A DNA stretch of 64,000 bases from Ostreococcus mediterraneus. Its lineage: Eukaryota; Chlorophyta; Mamiellophyceae; Mamiellales; Bathycoccaceae. The stretch is taken from NCBI GenBank assembly GCA_012295225.1, contig WMKK01000005.1:378958-442957 (forward strand). Direction: 5' to 3'. Below, piece after piece: positions 8,253 to 17,105 of the stretch (positions are counted from its first letter, which is position 1; each line of letters starts with the position of its first letter). Both the position numbers and the translations under genes were made by a program. The notes under the pieces were generated by a model. That model was not told the DNA's origin. It made no database searches and was given only the letters and a program-made list of their open reading frames with translations.

Positions 8253-9183
8253 CGAGGACGATGACGGGCGCGTGCGCGAGGCGTTTCGTAGGCTTGGATT
8301 GCGCGCGCGTCGCGAGGATGATGACGGTGCGGAGGACGACGACGAGGATGGGCGCGTGCGCGAGGCGTGCGCGGGCGTGGGGTGCGCGTCGACGACGACG
8401 ACGACGAGGACGACGGATGGTTCTTTGGTGTCTCCTGCGCGCGCGTTGGCGATGCGGTGCGCGACGAGGAAGGTGCTGAGGGAGTTTGGCGAGGACGCGG
8501 ATGCGCAGGCGCGAGACGCGGGGGCGGCGCTCGGCGAGTGCGCGGAGAAGACGGTGTTGCCGCGACGCGCGGATGCGATATTACGCGCGCTGCACGCGAT
8601 GGCGAGGTGTGGGAAGGCGTTGGATGTCGCGCTCGTGCCGGGTGCGGTGCCGGTGCTGCCGACGTGTGGTGGAGTGATGGACCCGGAGCGCGCGACGCGC
8701 GTGGCGACGAAGAATGCGAGCGTGGCGTCGGCGTATTACGAGGCTTTGGCGTGCGTTTTAGGATGCGAGAACGACGAGTGTTTGACGTATTTCAAGCGTC
8801 TTGGGGATGTTGATGTGTTTAATGACGATAAAATCGTGGTGTTTGGGGTGATTGAGACGTTTCTTGGGCTTTTAGACGCGCCAAAGGAACGCGGGGACGC
8901 GTCGGCGGAGTGCGCGCGGGCGTCGGGCGCGTTGCGCTCGTTCATCTCGCGTGGATTCAACGCCATGGCCACCAGGGACGATTGCGATCGGGCCATGGTG
9001 AAGAGGTTCATGTCTTTCGTTTTGGCGTGTTTACGGTGCGATAACGCGTCGTTCGCTCGCGTGGCGTTTGAAGGCGTCGAGGCGAGCGAACCCGCCGTGG
9101 CGTTGCAAGTGTGCCTGTCGCGAACGGCGGAGGAACCCGCCGCCGCGGAGGTGTACGCCGAAATCAAGCGTCGCATGTCGTGA
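8026..9183 (+). CDS. Unrecognised protein with acidic tandem repeat
   Basis: A 385-residue protein from the ATG at 8026; the frame is open upstream but only through the minisatellite. After a Ser- and Val-rich N-terminus that could be a transit peptide, a block VREAFRRLGLGARRED followed by a run of Asp appears at 48-80, is repeated almost exactly at 83-108, and recurs in degraded form at 111-120. The DNA of the first two copies is nearly identical, so the duplication is recent. The C-terminal two thirds (from about 130) look globular and alpha-helical, with many Ala and Cys, possibly an ARM/HEAT-type fold, but I recognise no family. It is convergent with the NusG-like gene, 96 bp away. Confidence 0.75.
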
Positions 9184-9279
9184 CACCCCGTCCGTTTCGT
9201 CGTTGTTGAATAGATAGTCAATTGTTGTTGTAGTTTTTGTTGCAAAAAAAAAGGAATTCCATTCTACCGACTGCCGACA

Positions 9280-10554
9280 CTAAATTTCTCGAAATTCAGT
9301 CTTGTCGAGCGACACCGAAGTGTCGCGGCCAAAGATTGCGAGCGTAGCTTCAACCGACCCGTCATCGTTGCGCACGTTGATTTGACCTTTGAAACCCTTG
9401 AATGGCCCGGTGTGTACTTCGACGCGCCCTAAACCAGTTGGTTCTTCCACGCGCGACGACGTCGGTCGCATGTCCCCAAAGTCGTCGCCCTCTTCGACGG
9501 CGGCGGCTTCTTCGCGAATCACTCGCGCCTCCTCTCGCGCCTTTTCCAATTCAACATCCTCTTCCGTCAACACTCGCGGCGTGCACGCACGAATCATTTT
9601 GGGAATCTGATCATCCACCGTCGTCGGTTGGTTGACAATCTGATACTTTTTCGCGCCAAATCTCGAGCTCCCACCCGTGGCGAACCCTCGCACGCTTCGC
9701 AAGTCGTCAAACGAATCCAACAACTGTTGCGTGAGCACGCACTTCACCAGCACGTACCCGGGCTGGAGCATCTCACCTTCTTCTACCATTTGGCACAACT
9801 CTAAATCGGTTTTCCCTTCTGCGTCGGCGGCGGTGACGTAAAACTCCGCCGTTGGAATTTTTGGCACCCACGCATCCACGCTTTGTCCGCGCGTCACGCG
9901 CGTCCCATTCAATCCTAAAATATCCTTCAGCGCCGACTCCTCACGCTCTTCGGGAGTCTCAACCATAAACCATCCACTCTTTTCAATCGATTCCGACATG
10001 AATTTCTGCACCACAAACTCTCGTTGCACCTCTGTCGCGCCGCGCGCCTTCATGTCCTCCACCAACCTCGTCGTCGCCATGATGCTATCCATCGTCTTCG
10101 ACACCTCACTCGCGCGCACCGCCCGTCCCGGCCCTGCGCGACGCTCCCGCCGCGCCGCGCGGCGACTCTCCATCGCATCGCGCGCCGCGGCTTCGGCGTC
10201 CTCCTTGACGCGCGTCTCGAGCTCAAACTCGCGCGCGGGGTCCGCGCCATTCGCCTCAACTTCTCTCGCCTTCAACACGCGCTCGACGAGGTCAGCCTTC
10301 TTCCCAGACACCGGCAACGCATAGGCGCGTAATATTTCCTTGAGTTCCACCGCTTTGAGCGCGTGCACGTCGCGACCGTCGTCCGCGGGGGTGGCGTACG
10401 TGCGGCTCGCGTGACGGCGGCGCCCGCGCACCGACGTCAGCGCCGCCGCCATCGTCGTCGTCGTCGCCGCCGTCGCCGGGCGACGCGCGACGGGCACCGC
10501 GAATCGCGTCATCGTCGTCGTCGTCGCCATCGCCGCCATCACCGTCGTCGCCAT
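9280..10554 (-). CDS. Plastid NusG-like transcription factor with SAP domain (pTAC13-like)
   Basis: A 424-residue protein. The N-terminus (1-55) is rich in Ala, Thr and Arg and lacks acidic residues, as chloroplast transit peptides do. A SAP-type helix-turn-helix DNA/RNA-binding motif follows at about 64-98 (HALKAVELKEILRAYAL). The region around 190-300 (WFMVETPEEREESALKDIL, GYVLVKC) matches a NusG N-terminal domain. The last 47 residues (VEVHTGPFKGFKGQI, IFGRDTSVSLDKTEF) are a KOW domain. NusG proteins couple RNA polymerase to elongation and translation, and plant pTAC13 belongs to the plastid polymerase complex. The frame extends to 10608 only with a GTG, so I use the ATG at 10554. It is head-to-head with the gene at 10630. 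Confidence 0.85.
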   Translation of the reverse strand: MATTVMAAMATTTTMTRFAVPVARRPATAATTTTMAAALTSVRGRRRHASRTYATPADDGRDVHALKAVELKEILRAYALPVSGKKADLVERVLKAREVEANGADPAREFELETRVKEDAEAAARDAMESRRAARRERRAGPGRAVRASEVSKTMDSIMATTRLVEDMKARGATEVQREFVVQKFMSESIEKSGWFMVETPEEREESALKDILGLNGTRVTRGQSVDAWVPKIPTAEFYVTAADAEGKTDLELCQMVEEGEMLQPGYVLVKCVLTQQLLDSFDDLRSVRGFATGGSSRFGAKKYQIVNQPTTVDDQIPKMIRACTPRVLTEEDVELEKAREEARVIREEAAAVEEGDDFGDMRPTSSRVEEPTGLGRVEVHTGPFKGFKGQINVRNDDGSVEATLAIFGRDTSVSLDKTEFREI

Positions 10555-10629
10555 CGTCGGCGTCGGCGTCGTCCGATGGGCGCACGCGCGCGCTCTGGTG
10601 TGTCGCACCTCACTCGCGCGCGCGCCCCG
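10555..10629. promoter_or_regulatory. Shared divergent promoter, NusG-like / coiled-coil gene
   Basis: 75 bp between start codons on opposite strands; a bidirectional promoter is inferred from position. Confidence 0.45.
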
Positions 10630-12468
10630 ATGGACGACGCCGACGACAAGTACGCGAAAAAACCCGCGCGACGCGCAGTCGTGGGTGGGTTTTCATCGCC
10701 GCCGCCGTCCATCGGACGCGGCTCGCGCCTCGATGGCGGCGGCGGCGCGTCGTCGATGGCGATGATGGGCGACGTTGGCGATGGCGCCGATGGATTCGCC
10801 AAGCCGCCGCGGCGCGGGAGCGCGTCGGCGCACGCGACGCCGACGCGGTTTAACGCGGACGACTCCATGGCGTCGTCTAGGGGTGGTGGCGTCGGCGCGA
10901 GGTTGGATTTCTCGCGCGGCGGCGGGGACGACGGTGGGGATAAGGCGGAGCTCGTGCGCGGGGCGTTGGATCGATTGGCGTTTTCGAACACGGTGTCGCA
11001 GGTGCAGGACGCGCTGGGGAGCGTGCTCGCTGATGCGAGTGAGGAAGTGACGGAGTATGCGGCCAAGGCGTCGGAGACGTTGGCGAGGTTTCAAGCCGCG
11101 CAGTTTGCTTCGCAGTTTAATCCGATTGAAAGCGCGTTGCACATGAAGCCGACGTACGTGAAAGTTCCCGCGCAAACGGTGGAGCAATTGAAGTTTTGGG
11201 AAAATCAAGACGTGACGTCGCTTAAGATGACGCATTTGCAAGAAAAGCAGGTGATTTTGGCGGAAAATGCCGGCATGAGGGCGTTGTTGGGTGAGGATGC
11301 GAGCGAAGGCGTGCAAGAGCTCAGAGAAACGGAGGATGGCGTCAATCGCGCGCTTTTACTCGCCGCCGTTGAGGAAATTACGAATTTACGCACCCGTGTG
11401 AGCGTTCTCGAAGGCGAAGCCGCGAAGCACAAGGTGAGCGCCAGTGGCTATGGATTGGCGGGGATGTTTAGTGGCGACGGAGCGTCTGGCGTCGACCAGG
11501 CGCAAATGCAAAAGCTCACGAGAGAATTGGCTCGTTTAGAGGAGAATAACTCGCGCATGACGTGGATGTTGGGCGAGAAAGAAAAGCAAATCAAAGAAGT
11601 TCGCGCGAAATACACTGAATCTGCGGCGTATGTGTTGCAAGAAAAGCTTCAAGAGTGTATGGAGGCACTCGAGGTGGCGGCGAATTTGCAAGGCGAACAG
11701 CTCGCGTTTCTCGAAAAGCACGCGCTGTCCAAATTGGAGAGCTTGGATGACCAACTCGCGGACGTGCAGTGCGCGGCGGAGAGTAAAACGGAACACTTAG
11801 CACAGCTGCGCACAATCATGCAGCGATATTTCGTCGATGGTGACGAAGGCTCTGTGAATATTTTAACGTCGCTCACGGGATTCACCGCTGAGGAGGGCAA
11901 TAAACTCGTCGACGCGCGTCGCTCGAGAAGCTTCACGGGAATATTGAGCATGATTGGCCAAAAGCTTTCGCCAGCCGTGAGTGCGGCGTCGTCGATGATT
12001 GTGGCGTGCGCGCCTCCGACGACGAATCTGCCCAAACCGAGCGACGCGCTCAAGGCGCTCGGCGTCGATGTGGGTGACGATGAAGACGAAGAAGAACAAG
12101 TGAAGACGGAAGCGCCGTCGGAAGACGCTTCGAACGCACAAGACGAGGTGGCGAAAACGACGGAAGAAACGCAACCCGAACCCGAAAAAGTCGAAGAGCC
12201 ACAGCCCAAGGTTGAGGTTGAGCCACGCCGCGCGCGCGCGTCTCGCGTGGTCAAAAAATCATCCGCCGGTTTTTCCGGCTTTGAAGACGCGTCGCTCAAA
12301 GAAAAGCAACAAGCCGAACGCGCCAAGGCGCGCGGACCGTTACCCCAACCCAAACTCACAGGTCGTGCCGCAGAACGAGAACAACAAAAGCGCCGCGAAA
12401 CGAACGCGCGAGATACCGAAGGCTTTGCCGGGTTCGGAGACGACCCGTTGGACTCGGATTCCGACTGA
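10630..12468 (+). CDS. Coiled-coil protein with C-terminal GFxGF motifs, unknown function
   Basis: A 612-residue protein that I do not recognise. The first 100 residues are Gly/Pro/Ala-rich and disordered. From about 105 to 410 it is mostly helical, with coiled-coil stretches (LREDGVNRALLLA-type heptads, the LEENNSRMTWMLGEKEKQI segment). A strongly acidic Glu/Pro region follows (about 475-540). The tail carries two similar short motifs, AGFSGFEDASL and EGFAGFGDDPL, the second 10 residues from the end and next to DSDSD. Acidic Phe-Gly-Phe motifs of this kind resemble docking peptides for adaptor appendage domains, which is only a suggestion. The ATG at 10630 follows the NusG-like start by 75 bp. 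Confidence 0.8.
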   Translation: MDDADDKYAKKPARRAVVGGFSSPPPSIGRGSRLDGGGGASSMAMMGDVGDGADGFAKPPRRGSASAHATPTRFNADDSMASSRGGGVGARLDFSRGGGDDGGDKAELVRGALDRLAFSNTVSQVQDALGSVLADASEEVTEYAAKASETLARFQAAQFASQFNPIESALHMKPTYVKVPAQTVEQLKFWENQDVTSLKMTHLQEKQVILAENAGMRALLGEDASEGVQELRETEDGVNRALLLAAVEEITNLRTRVSVLEGEAAKHKVSASGYGLAGMFSGDGASGVDQAQMQKLTRELARLEENNSRMTWMLGEKEKQIKEVRAKYTESAAYVLQEKLQECMEALEVAANLQGEQLAFLEKHALSKLESLDDQLADVQCAAESKTEHLAQLRTIMQRYFVDGDEGSVNILTSLTGFTAEEGNKLVDARRSRSFTGILSMIGQKLSPAVSAASSMIVACAPPTTNLPKPSDALKALGVDVGDDEDEEEQVKTEAPSEDASNAQDEVAKTTEETQPEPEKVEEPQPKVEVEPRRARASRVVKKSSAGFSGFEDASLKEKQQAERAKARGPLPQPKLTGRAAEREQQKRRETNARDTEGFAGFGDDPLDSDSD

Positions 12469-12499
12469 CGTCGTCAACTATAAATTAAATCGTGTAATA

Positions 12500-12961
12500 T
12501 TAATCCTCACTAGCGACCGCGGATGGCGCATCACCACCCTCACCCTTTGCGCCCTCCCCATCGTCGTCGCCATCCTCCGACTCCCCCGTCATGGGCCCGT
12601 AATACTCGGGATCCTTCAACATGCAATCGCGCAACGCGCTCGTCGCCTCGTAGCACACCTCCACGAAATCCTCATCCGTCTCCTTCGCCTTATCCACGCA
12701 CGCCTCCCACGCCACGAACGCATCCTTACACGACCCACCCTTCATATACTTGCAAAACCCGCACGTCTCTTCGTCCTCGTCATCGCCTTTCGTCTCGTCA
12801 GCGACGTCGTCGTCTTTCGTTTGTGATGTCGATGACGATGTCGTCGCGCTCCCGGTCCCAGCGTCTGCGTGCGCGGCGCGATCGTCGCCCGGCGCGGTCG
12901 CCGCCGTCGCCGCCGATGCGTCGCCCGTCGTCCTCGCCGTCGTCGTCGCCGGTGCCGCCAT
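12500..12961 (-). CDS. GCK-domain protein with twin CX9C cysteines
   Basis: A 153-residue protein with a disordered Thr/Ala- and Asp-rich N-terminus and one GCK domain at about 66-116. The visible pattern is CGFCKYMKGG, with cysteines at 67, 70, 78, 88, 103 and 113. C78-C88 and C103-C113 are two CX9C pairs, the arrangement of disulfide-relay proteins such as those imported into the mitochondrial intermembrane space. GCK domains occur in plant and algal proteins of poorly known function. The C-terminus is acidic. It is head-to-head with symplekin (65 bp), and its 3' end is 31 bp from the preceding convergent gene. Confidence 0.85.
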   Translation of the reverse strand: MAAPATTTARTTGDASAATAATAPGDDRAAHADAGTGSATTSSSTSQTKDDDVADETKGDDEDEETCGFCKYMKGGSCKDAFVAWEACVDKAKETDEDFVEVCYEATSALRDCMLKDPEYYGPMTGESEDGDDDGEGAKGEGGDAPSAVASED

Positions 12962-13026
12962 GCGTCGTCGTCGTCGTCGTCGTCCTTCGCGCGGCGCACA
13001 CTGCCGTCGCCATTCGCCGGCGCGCC
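12962..13026. promoter_or_regulatory. Shared divergent promoter, GCK gene / symplekin
   Basis: 65 bp between the two start codons, GC-rich with (CGT)n tracts; a bidirectional promoter is inferred from position. Confidence 0.45.
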
Positions 13027-16000
13027 ATGCCGCCCGACGCCGCGCACGACGCCGACTGGACGCGCACGCGATGCGTCGAGCTCCTCAACGACGCCAACTT
13101 GGCGTCCGACGCCGACGCGACGACGAGCGCGCTCAAGCAAGTGGTTGAGCTCGTGACATCGCACGCGGGCGCGCGCGACGCATCGTTGAGCGATGTCATC
13201 GATGCGGTGCTTGAATTCCGCGCAGCGCCCGCGGTGGCGACGCGCAAGTACATCGCGGGGGTGTGCGAGACGATTGGGAAGGCGCGTGAGGACGCGCTGG
13301 GGGCGTGCATAGACGCGGCGCGGGGGATGGTGCGGGATGATTCGGCGATTGTGGCGAAGCGCGCGAGCGCGGCGTGCGGCCAGACGTTTAGAGAAGCGTT
13401 GATCGTCGCCGCGGTGAAAGGAAACGCACCGAGAGTGTTGAAACACGTCACCGCGGCGTGGGTAGCGGCAAAGGCGGCGATGGAGGACGTGGCGGGGGTG
13501 TTGTGTGCGGCTGGTGGGAACGATGGGGTGAAAATGCAATGCGCAAAGACGGTCGAAGCGGCGATCTTGTCGCTCGCGGGCGAGGGTTGGGGGTCGAACA
13601 TCGTGAAAGTCGGGCATAAGACGTTGAATTTAGAAGAAATGATGTCTGATGGCGTGGTGTTAGCGGAGCGTTTGCATGAAGCGCTGAGAGGGGTGAGTGA
13701 AGGGACGAAACCTACGGGTCCGTTGGCGCTCGTGCTCGTCGCGGCGTTGGGCAACGTGTGCGTGAAGAAGGCTGAACTCGCCACGGGGTGTACGCCAGTG
13801 TTGATTGAATATGCGAAATCGCACGTCGCTCGCGAGCGCGAGGACGTCGCCGCGAACGGCCGAGCATCGGCGACGAATGCGAGCGTGAGCAAGGAGTTGA
13901 AGACGGTGTTACTCGACGTCTTGCGCAACGGGCCGACGCAAGCCGTCGAAGGTGGGATGATGAATGAGTTATCCACCATCTGTAGAGAACTAGGCGCGGG
14001 TGATGCCGTAGATAGCGCATTGCGTCATCGCGAGCGCACCGCGCACGCGCTCGGGGAGAAGCGTGCGAGCTTTTTGTCACCCGCGGGGAATTTGAAGCGA
14101 GCGCGCATGCGCGAGCGCGAGTACGTCGCGCCTCCTCCTCCTCCTCCGCTCATGCCGTTGGCGCCGATGACCGATCCGAACATATTGCAGCAAATCCTAG
14201 TCACGCTCGCAGCGTTGGCGAATAGCCCGGATCGCAACATGCTCGACGCGTTCGTCACGCAGCTCGCGCCGCCCGCGTTGGCGGATGCGATTTTGGCCAA
14301 TTTGGAGCACCTGCCGCCGGCGAGTCAGTTTTACCTCGCCAGCCGCGCGAACGCACAGCGTCCGCCACCACCGCCGCCCATGGCTGCAGCCGCAGCCATG
14401 GGACCGGTCGTGCCCGAACCCGAAGACACCGCCGAGCCGCTGTCAGTCATCGTCAGAGTCGAGGAACTCAACGCCGAAGTCGCCGAAGCGTTTCGCCTCG
14501 AAGCCATCCAGCGCATGCTCGCCGTGGGCACGATGGCTGAAGAATACGGCGGTGCCGAAAAGCTCACGCTCAGTGGTCCTCTTCGCAGTTCCCTCTTAGC
14601 GCGCCTCGCCGCTGCGGGCGCTGCGAAGTCGTCTGGTGCGTCCATGGAGGAAGAAACGCTCGCCATCGCGTCCGCGCTCCTCTTCACCGCCGACGGAGGT
14701 GGGGTGTACGAACTCGAAGGCGTGCACATGCTCATGAAGTGGCTCACCACGCTCTACGCTCAAGAAATAGCCTACGAGTTTAGCTACGTGCCCTACGAAC
14801 ACGCCATTTCAGCTGCGATTGAGTGCTTGACGCGCGGTGTCGCTGGGGCGACGAGTACGACCGCCATCGCGAGCGGCGCGAAGAAGCCGCTGTCGCAATT
14901 GTTGTGCGACGTGCCCGCGCTCCCGGGTGCGGTTTGGCGCGCGTTCCGCATCATGTGCCGATTAGACACGGGCAGCGAGGATGACGAAGACGACACGGCA
15001 AAGTTTCCAACGACCGAGGAAACCGTGACGCTCATCTTGAGCGTGTTGCAAGACATAATTTTAGAGCGACCGCCGGCGCGCGAAGACGCGTTGGAGTTGT
15101 GCTTGGAGTGCGCGACGTGTAACGACGAAGCCGTGCGCGGCAAGGCGATTCGACTCATCGCCAATCGGTTGCATCCGGTGAAACATTTAGCGCAGGACAT
15201 CGAGGCGTACGCAAAGGCGGGGCTCGAACGCGGACGAACGATTGGTTTACAGGCGTTGGAAGACGCTAAGGCGCTCGTCCAACGCGACGCCGCCGTCAAG
15301 GAGGAAGCCGTCGAACACGAAGGCGACGACGGCGCCGCAAAGGACGATGCGGACGCCATGGACGCGACCGACGCCGCCGCGCTCGTTGAGATTGCGGAAA
15401 AGGTGGATCATATCGCCAAGGCTGGCGACACCGCGGTGGGTCCGATGTTATTATATTGCGCGTTGTGCGCGAGAAATTACGCGTTGCTTCCGGGTTTGTT
15501 TGAGGCGTACGCCTCGCTCGACGAAGAATTACGCCTCGCGTTGCATCGACCGGTGAATGGATTAGCGCGTGCGGTTGGACCAAATTGTTTGGAATTGTGC
15601 GAAATCATCGCCTCACCGCCCGAAGGGTCGTTGCCGCTCGTGGTGGAGTGTTTGGAGACGCTCGCGTCCATTTCGAGCATTCCGGCGCCGACGGCGTTGC
15701 TCGACGCCGCGGAGGCGTTGTGCGAGTCGCAAAACAAGGATGTCGCCTATCTCGCGCCCTTGGTGTGCTCGTTTGATGAGGAGCGCATTCGTGATTTACT
15801 TCCGCAGTTTATTAAAGCGGGTGTGGGGATCTTTAGCTCGGTTCTGGATGCGTTGCTTTCGGTGCCCGAGGACGAAGCCGTGCTCAGTCCGGTGGCGATT
15901 TTCATCGCCGTACACGAAGTACAAACCGGTGGCGACTCGGGCGTGAACCTCAAGCAACTCGTCGACGCGTGCTCGACGTGCTTCGAGCGCCCCGACGTGT

Positions 16001-16374
16001 TTACTCCACAAGTCTTAGCGTCTGCGATGCAGCAAATGGTTGAGCAAACGCCGCTTCCGCTGTTATTCATGCGCACGGTGATTCAAGCGGAAACCATCGC
16101 CCCGCAACTCAAAGAGTTCACCCTCGGTTTACTCCGCACCTTGGTCAACCGCCAAGTATGGAAAATGGACAAGAACATTTGGGAAGGATTCTTGCGCTGC
16201 GCCAAGCGCGCGGCGCCGAGATCGTTCCCACTATTCACTGACCTTCCCGCGCCGACCCTCGCGGACGTCCTCGCGAAATTCGGCGACGCGTTTAAAGACG
16301 CGTTGTCCCAATACGCCAACAATCCCAGCGTGGCGAGTACGATTCCGAAAGCCATCGCCGCGTTGCTCAGTTAA
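13027..16374 (+). CDS. SYMPK: Symplekin (Pta1), mRNA 3'-end processing scaffold
   Basis: An 1115-residue HEAT-repeat protein. Symplekin holds together the CPSF/CstF cleavage and polyadenylation machinery in the nucleus. The N-terminal 400 residues (two-helix repeats, with CVKKAELATGCTPVLI near 245) fit the symplekin/Pta1 N-terminal domain. A Pro-rich linker at about 365-385 and 445-460 separates it from the long C-terminal domain, whose best signature is VLASAMQQMVEQTPLPLLFM followed by TLVNRQVWKMDKNIWEGFLR. The open frame begins further upstream in the GCK gene's antisense; the ATG at 13027 is the first after the divergent promoter. SF3B5 follows on the same strand, so two pre-mRNA processing genes are adjacent. 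Confidence 0.9.
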   Translation: MPPDAAHDADWTRTRCVELLNDANLASDADATTSALKQVVELVTSHAGARDASLSDVIDAVLEFRAAPAVATRKYIAGVCETIGKAREDALGACIDAARGMVRDDSAIVAKRASAACGQTFREALIVAAVKGNAPRVLKHVTAAWVAAKAAMEDVAGVLCAAGGNDGVKMQCAKTVEAAILSLAGEGWGSNIVKVGHKTLNLEEMMSDGVVLAERLHEALRGVSEGTKPTGPLALVLVAALGNVCVKKAELATGCTPVLIEYAKSHVAREREDVAANGRASATNASVSKELKTVLLDVLRNGPTQAVEGGMMNELSTICRELGAGDAVDSALRHRERTAHALGEKRASFLSPAGNLKRARMREREYVAPPPPPPLMPLAPMTDPNILQQILVTLAALANSPDRNMLDAFVTQLAPPALADAILANLEHLPPASQFYLASRANAQRPPPPPPMAAAAAMGPVVPEPEDTAEPLSVIVRVEELNAEVAEAFRLEAIQRMLAVGTMAEEYGGAEKLTLSGPLRSSLLARLAAAGAAKSSGASMEEETLAIASALLFTADGGGVYELEGVHMLMKWLTTLYAQEIAYEFSYVPYEHAISAAIECLTRGVAGATSTTAIASGAKKPLSQLLCDVPALPGAVWRAFRIMCRLDTGSEDDEDDTAKFPTTEETVTLILSVLQDIILERPPAREDALELCLECATCNDEAVRGKAIRLIANRLHPVKHLAQDIEAYAKAGLERGRTIGLQALEDAKALVQRDAAVKEEAVEHEGDDGAAKDDADAMDATDAAALVEIAEKVDHIAKAGDTAVGPMLLYCALCARNYALLPGLFEAYASLDEELRLALHRPVNGLARAVGPNCLELCEIIASPPEGSLPLVVECLETLASISSIPAPTALLDAAEALCESQNKDVAYLAPLVCSFDEERIRDLLPQFIKAGVGIFSSVLDALLSVPEDEAVLSPVAIFIAVHEVQTGGDSGVNLKQLVDACSTCFERPDVFTPQVLASAMQQMVEQTPLPLLFMRTVIQAETIAPQLKEFTLGLLRTLVNRQVWKMDKNIWEGFLRCAKRAAPRSFPLFTDLPAPTLADVLAKFGDAFKDALSQYANNPSVASTIPKAIAALLS

Positions 16375-16380
16375 ATTGCA

Positions 16381-16406
16381 TTCGCGCGCGCGCGCTCGCG
16401 CGTGAG
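16381..16406. repeat. Alternating CG tract
   Basis: A run of nearly pure CG dinucleotides with one interruption, just after the symplekin stop codon and upstream of SF3B5. Such tracts favour Z-DNA; a role is not shown. Confidence 0.6.
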
Positions 16407-16539
16407 CTCTAGGCTCATTCGCTCTCTCTCGCGCGCCTTTGCTCGTCGTAGCCTCGCGTTGTAACACACCCACGTTTTCATAGCAAACCTAATTGATCGT
16501 AGCTTCACTGTTTGCCTCGCGCGCGCGTCGTCGTCAACC

Positions 16540-16806
16540 ATGGCCAGCGCCGCGGATCGATTAAACATCTCGTCCCAGCTCGAACACTTACAGAGCCGGC
16601 ACGTCGGGACCGGACACGCCGACGCCACGAGACACGAATGGGCGGTGAACATTCATCGCGATTCCTACGCATCCTACGTGGGACATCACCCGATGGTGTC
16701 GTATTTCGCCGTGGCGAACGGGGAGAGCATCGGGAGAACGAAGTATGACTTTACGCAGAAGATGTTGCTGCCGTGTGGGTTGCCGCCGGAGGTTGAAGAG
16801 GAGTAG
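16540..16806 (+). CDS. SF3B5: Splicing factor SF3B subunit 5 (SF3b10)
   Basis: An 88-residue protein of the expected length for this very conserved small SF3b subunit (about 86 in animals), which helps hold SF3B1 in the U2 snRNP. Family blocks seen are SSQLEHLQSRHVGTGHADAT, HEWAVNIHRDSY, YFAVANGES and KMLLPCGLPPE. The ATG lies in an ACCATGG context. It follows symplekin on the same strand after 165 bp that include a CG-alternating tract. Nothing is unusual in the protein. Confidence 0.97.
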   Translation: MASAADRLNISSQLEHLQSRHVGTGHADATRHEWAVNIHRDSYASYVGHHPMVSYFAVANGESIGRTKYDFTQKMLLPCGLPPEVEEE

Positions 16807-17105
16807 AGCTACGCGAATGAGTGGGCGCGAGGGGATCGGATCGCTCGCGCGCTCGCGCGGCGGCGTAGTCGTGGTAAACACGTGTATATGAAATGATAGC
16901 GTAGCGAACTTTGTATTGGAAACGAAAACGTATTTATGTACCGGTAGTTATGTAGAATTTATGTGTGCGTTTGTATTAATGCTAGTGTGCTAAGGGCACT
17001 TCTAGGCGATGAACTGCACTTACTGTAAGTAGTCACGACGCGTACCGTGCGCGGCTCCGTCTGGACGACGGCTCTTGCAAAAATGTTCCGCTTTTAGAGC
17101 ATAAT
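16807..17105. other. Convergent intergenic region without recognised feature
   Basis: About 300 bp between the SF3B5 and PstS-like stop codons. It is more AT-rich than the genes (for instance 16900-17000) and should contain both 3' UTRs. I looked for tRNA-like boxes and open frames of note and saw none. Confidence 0.6.
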
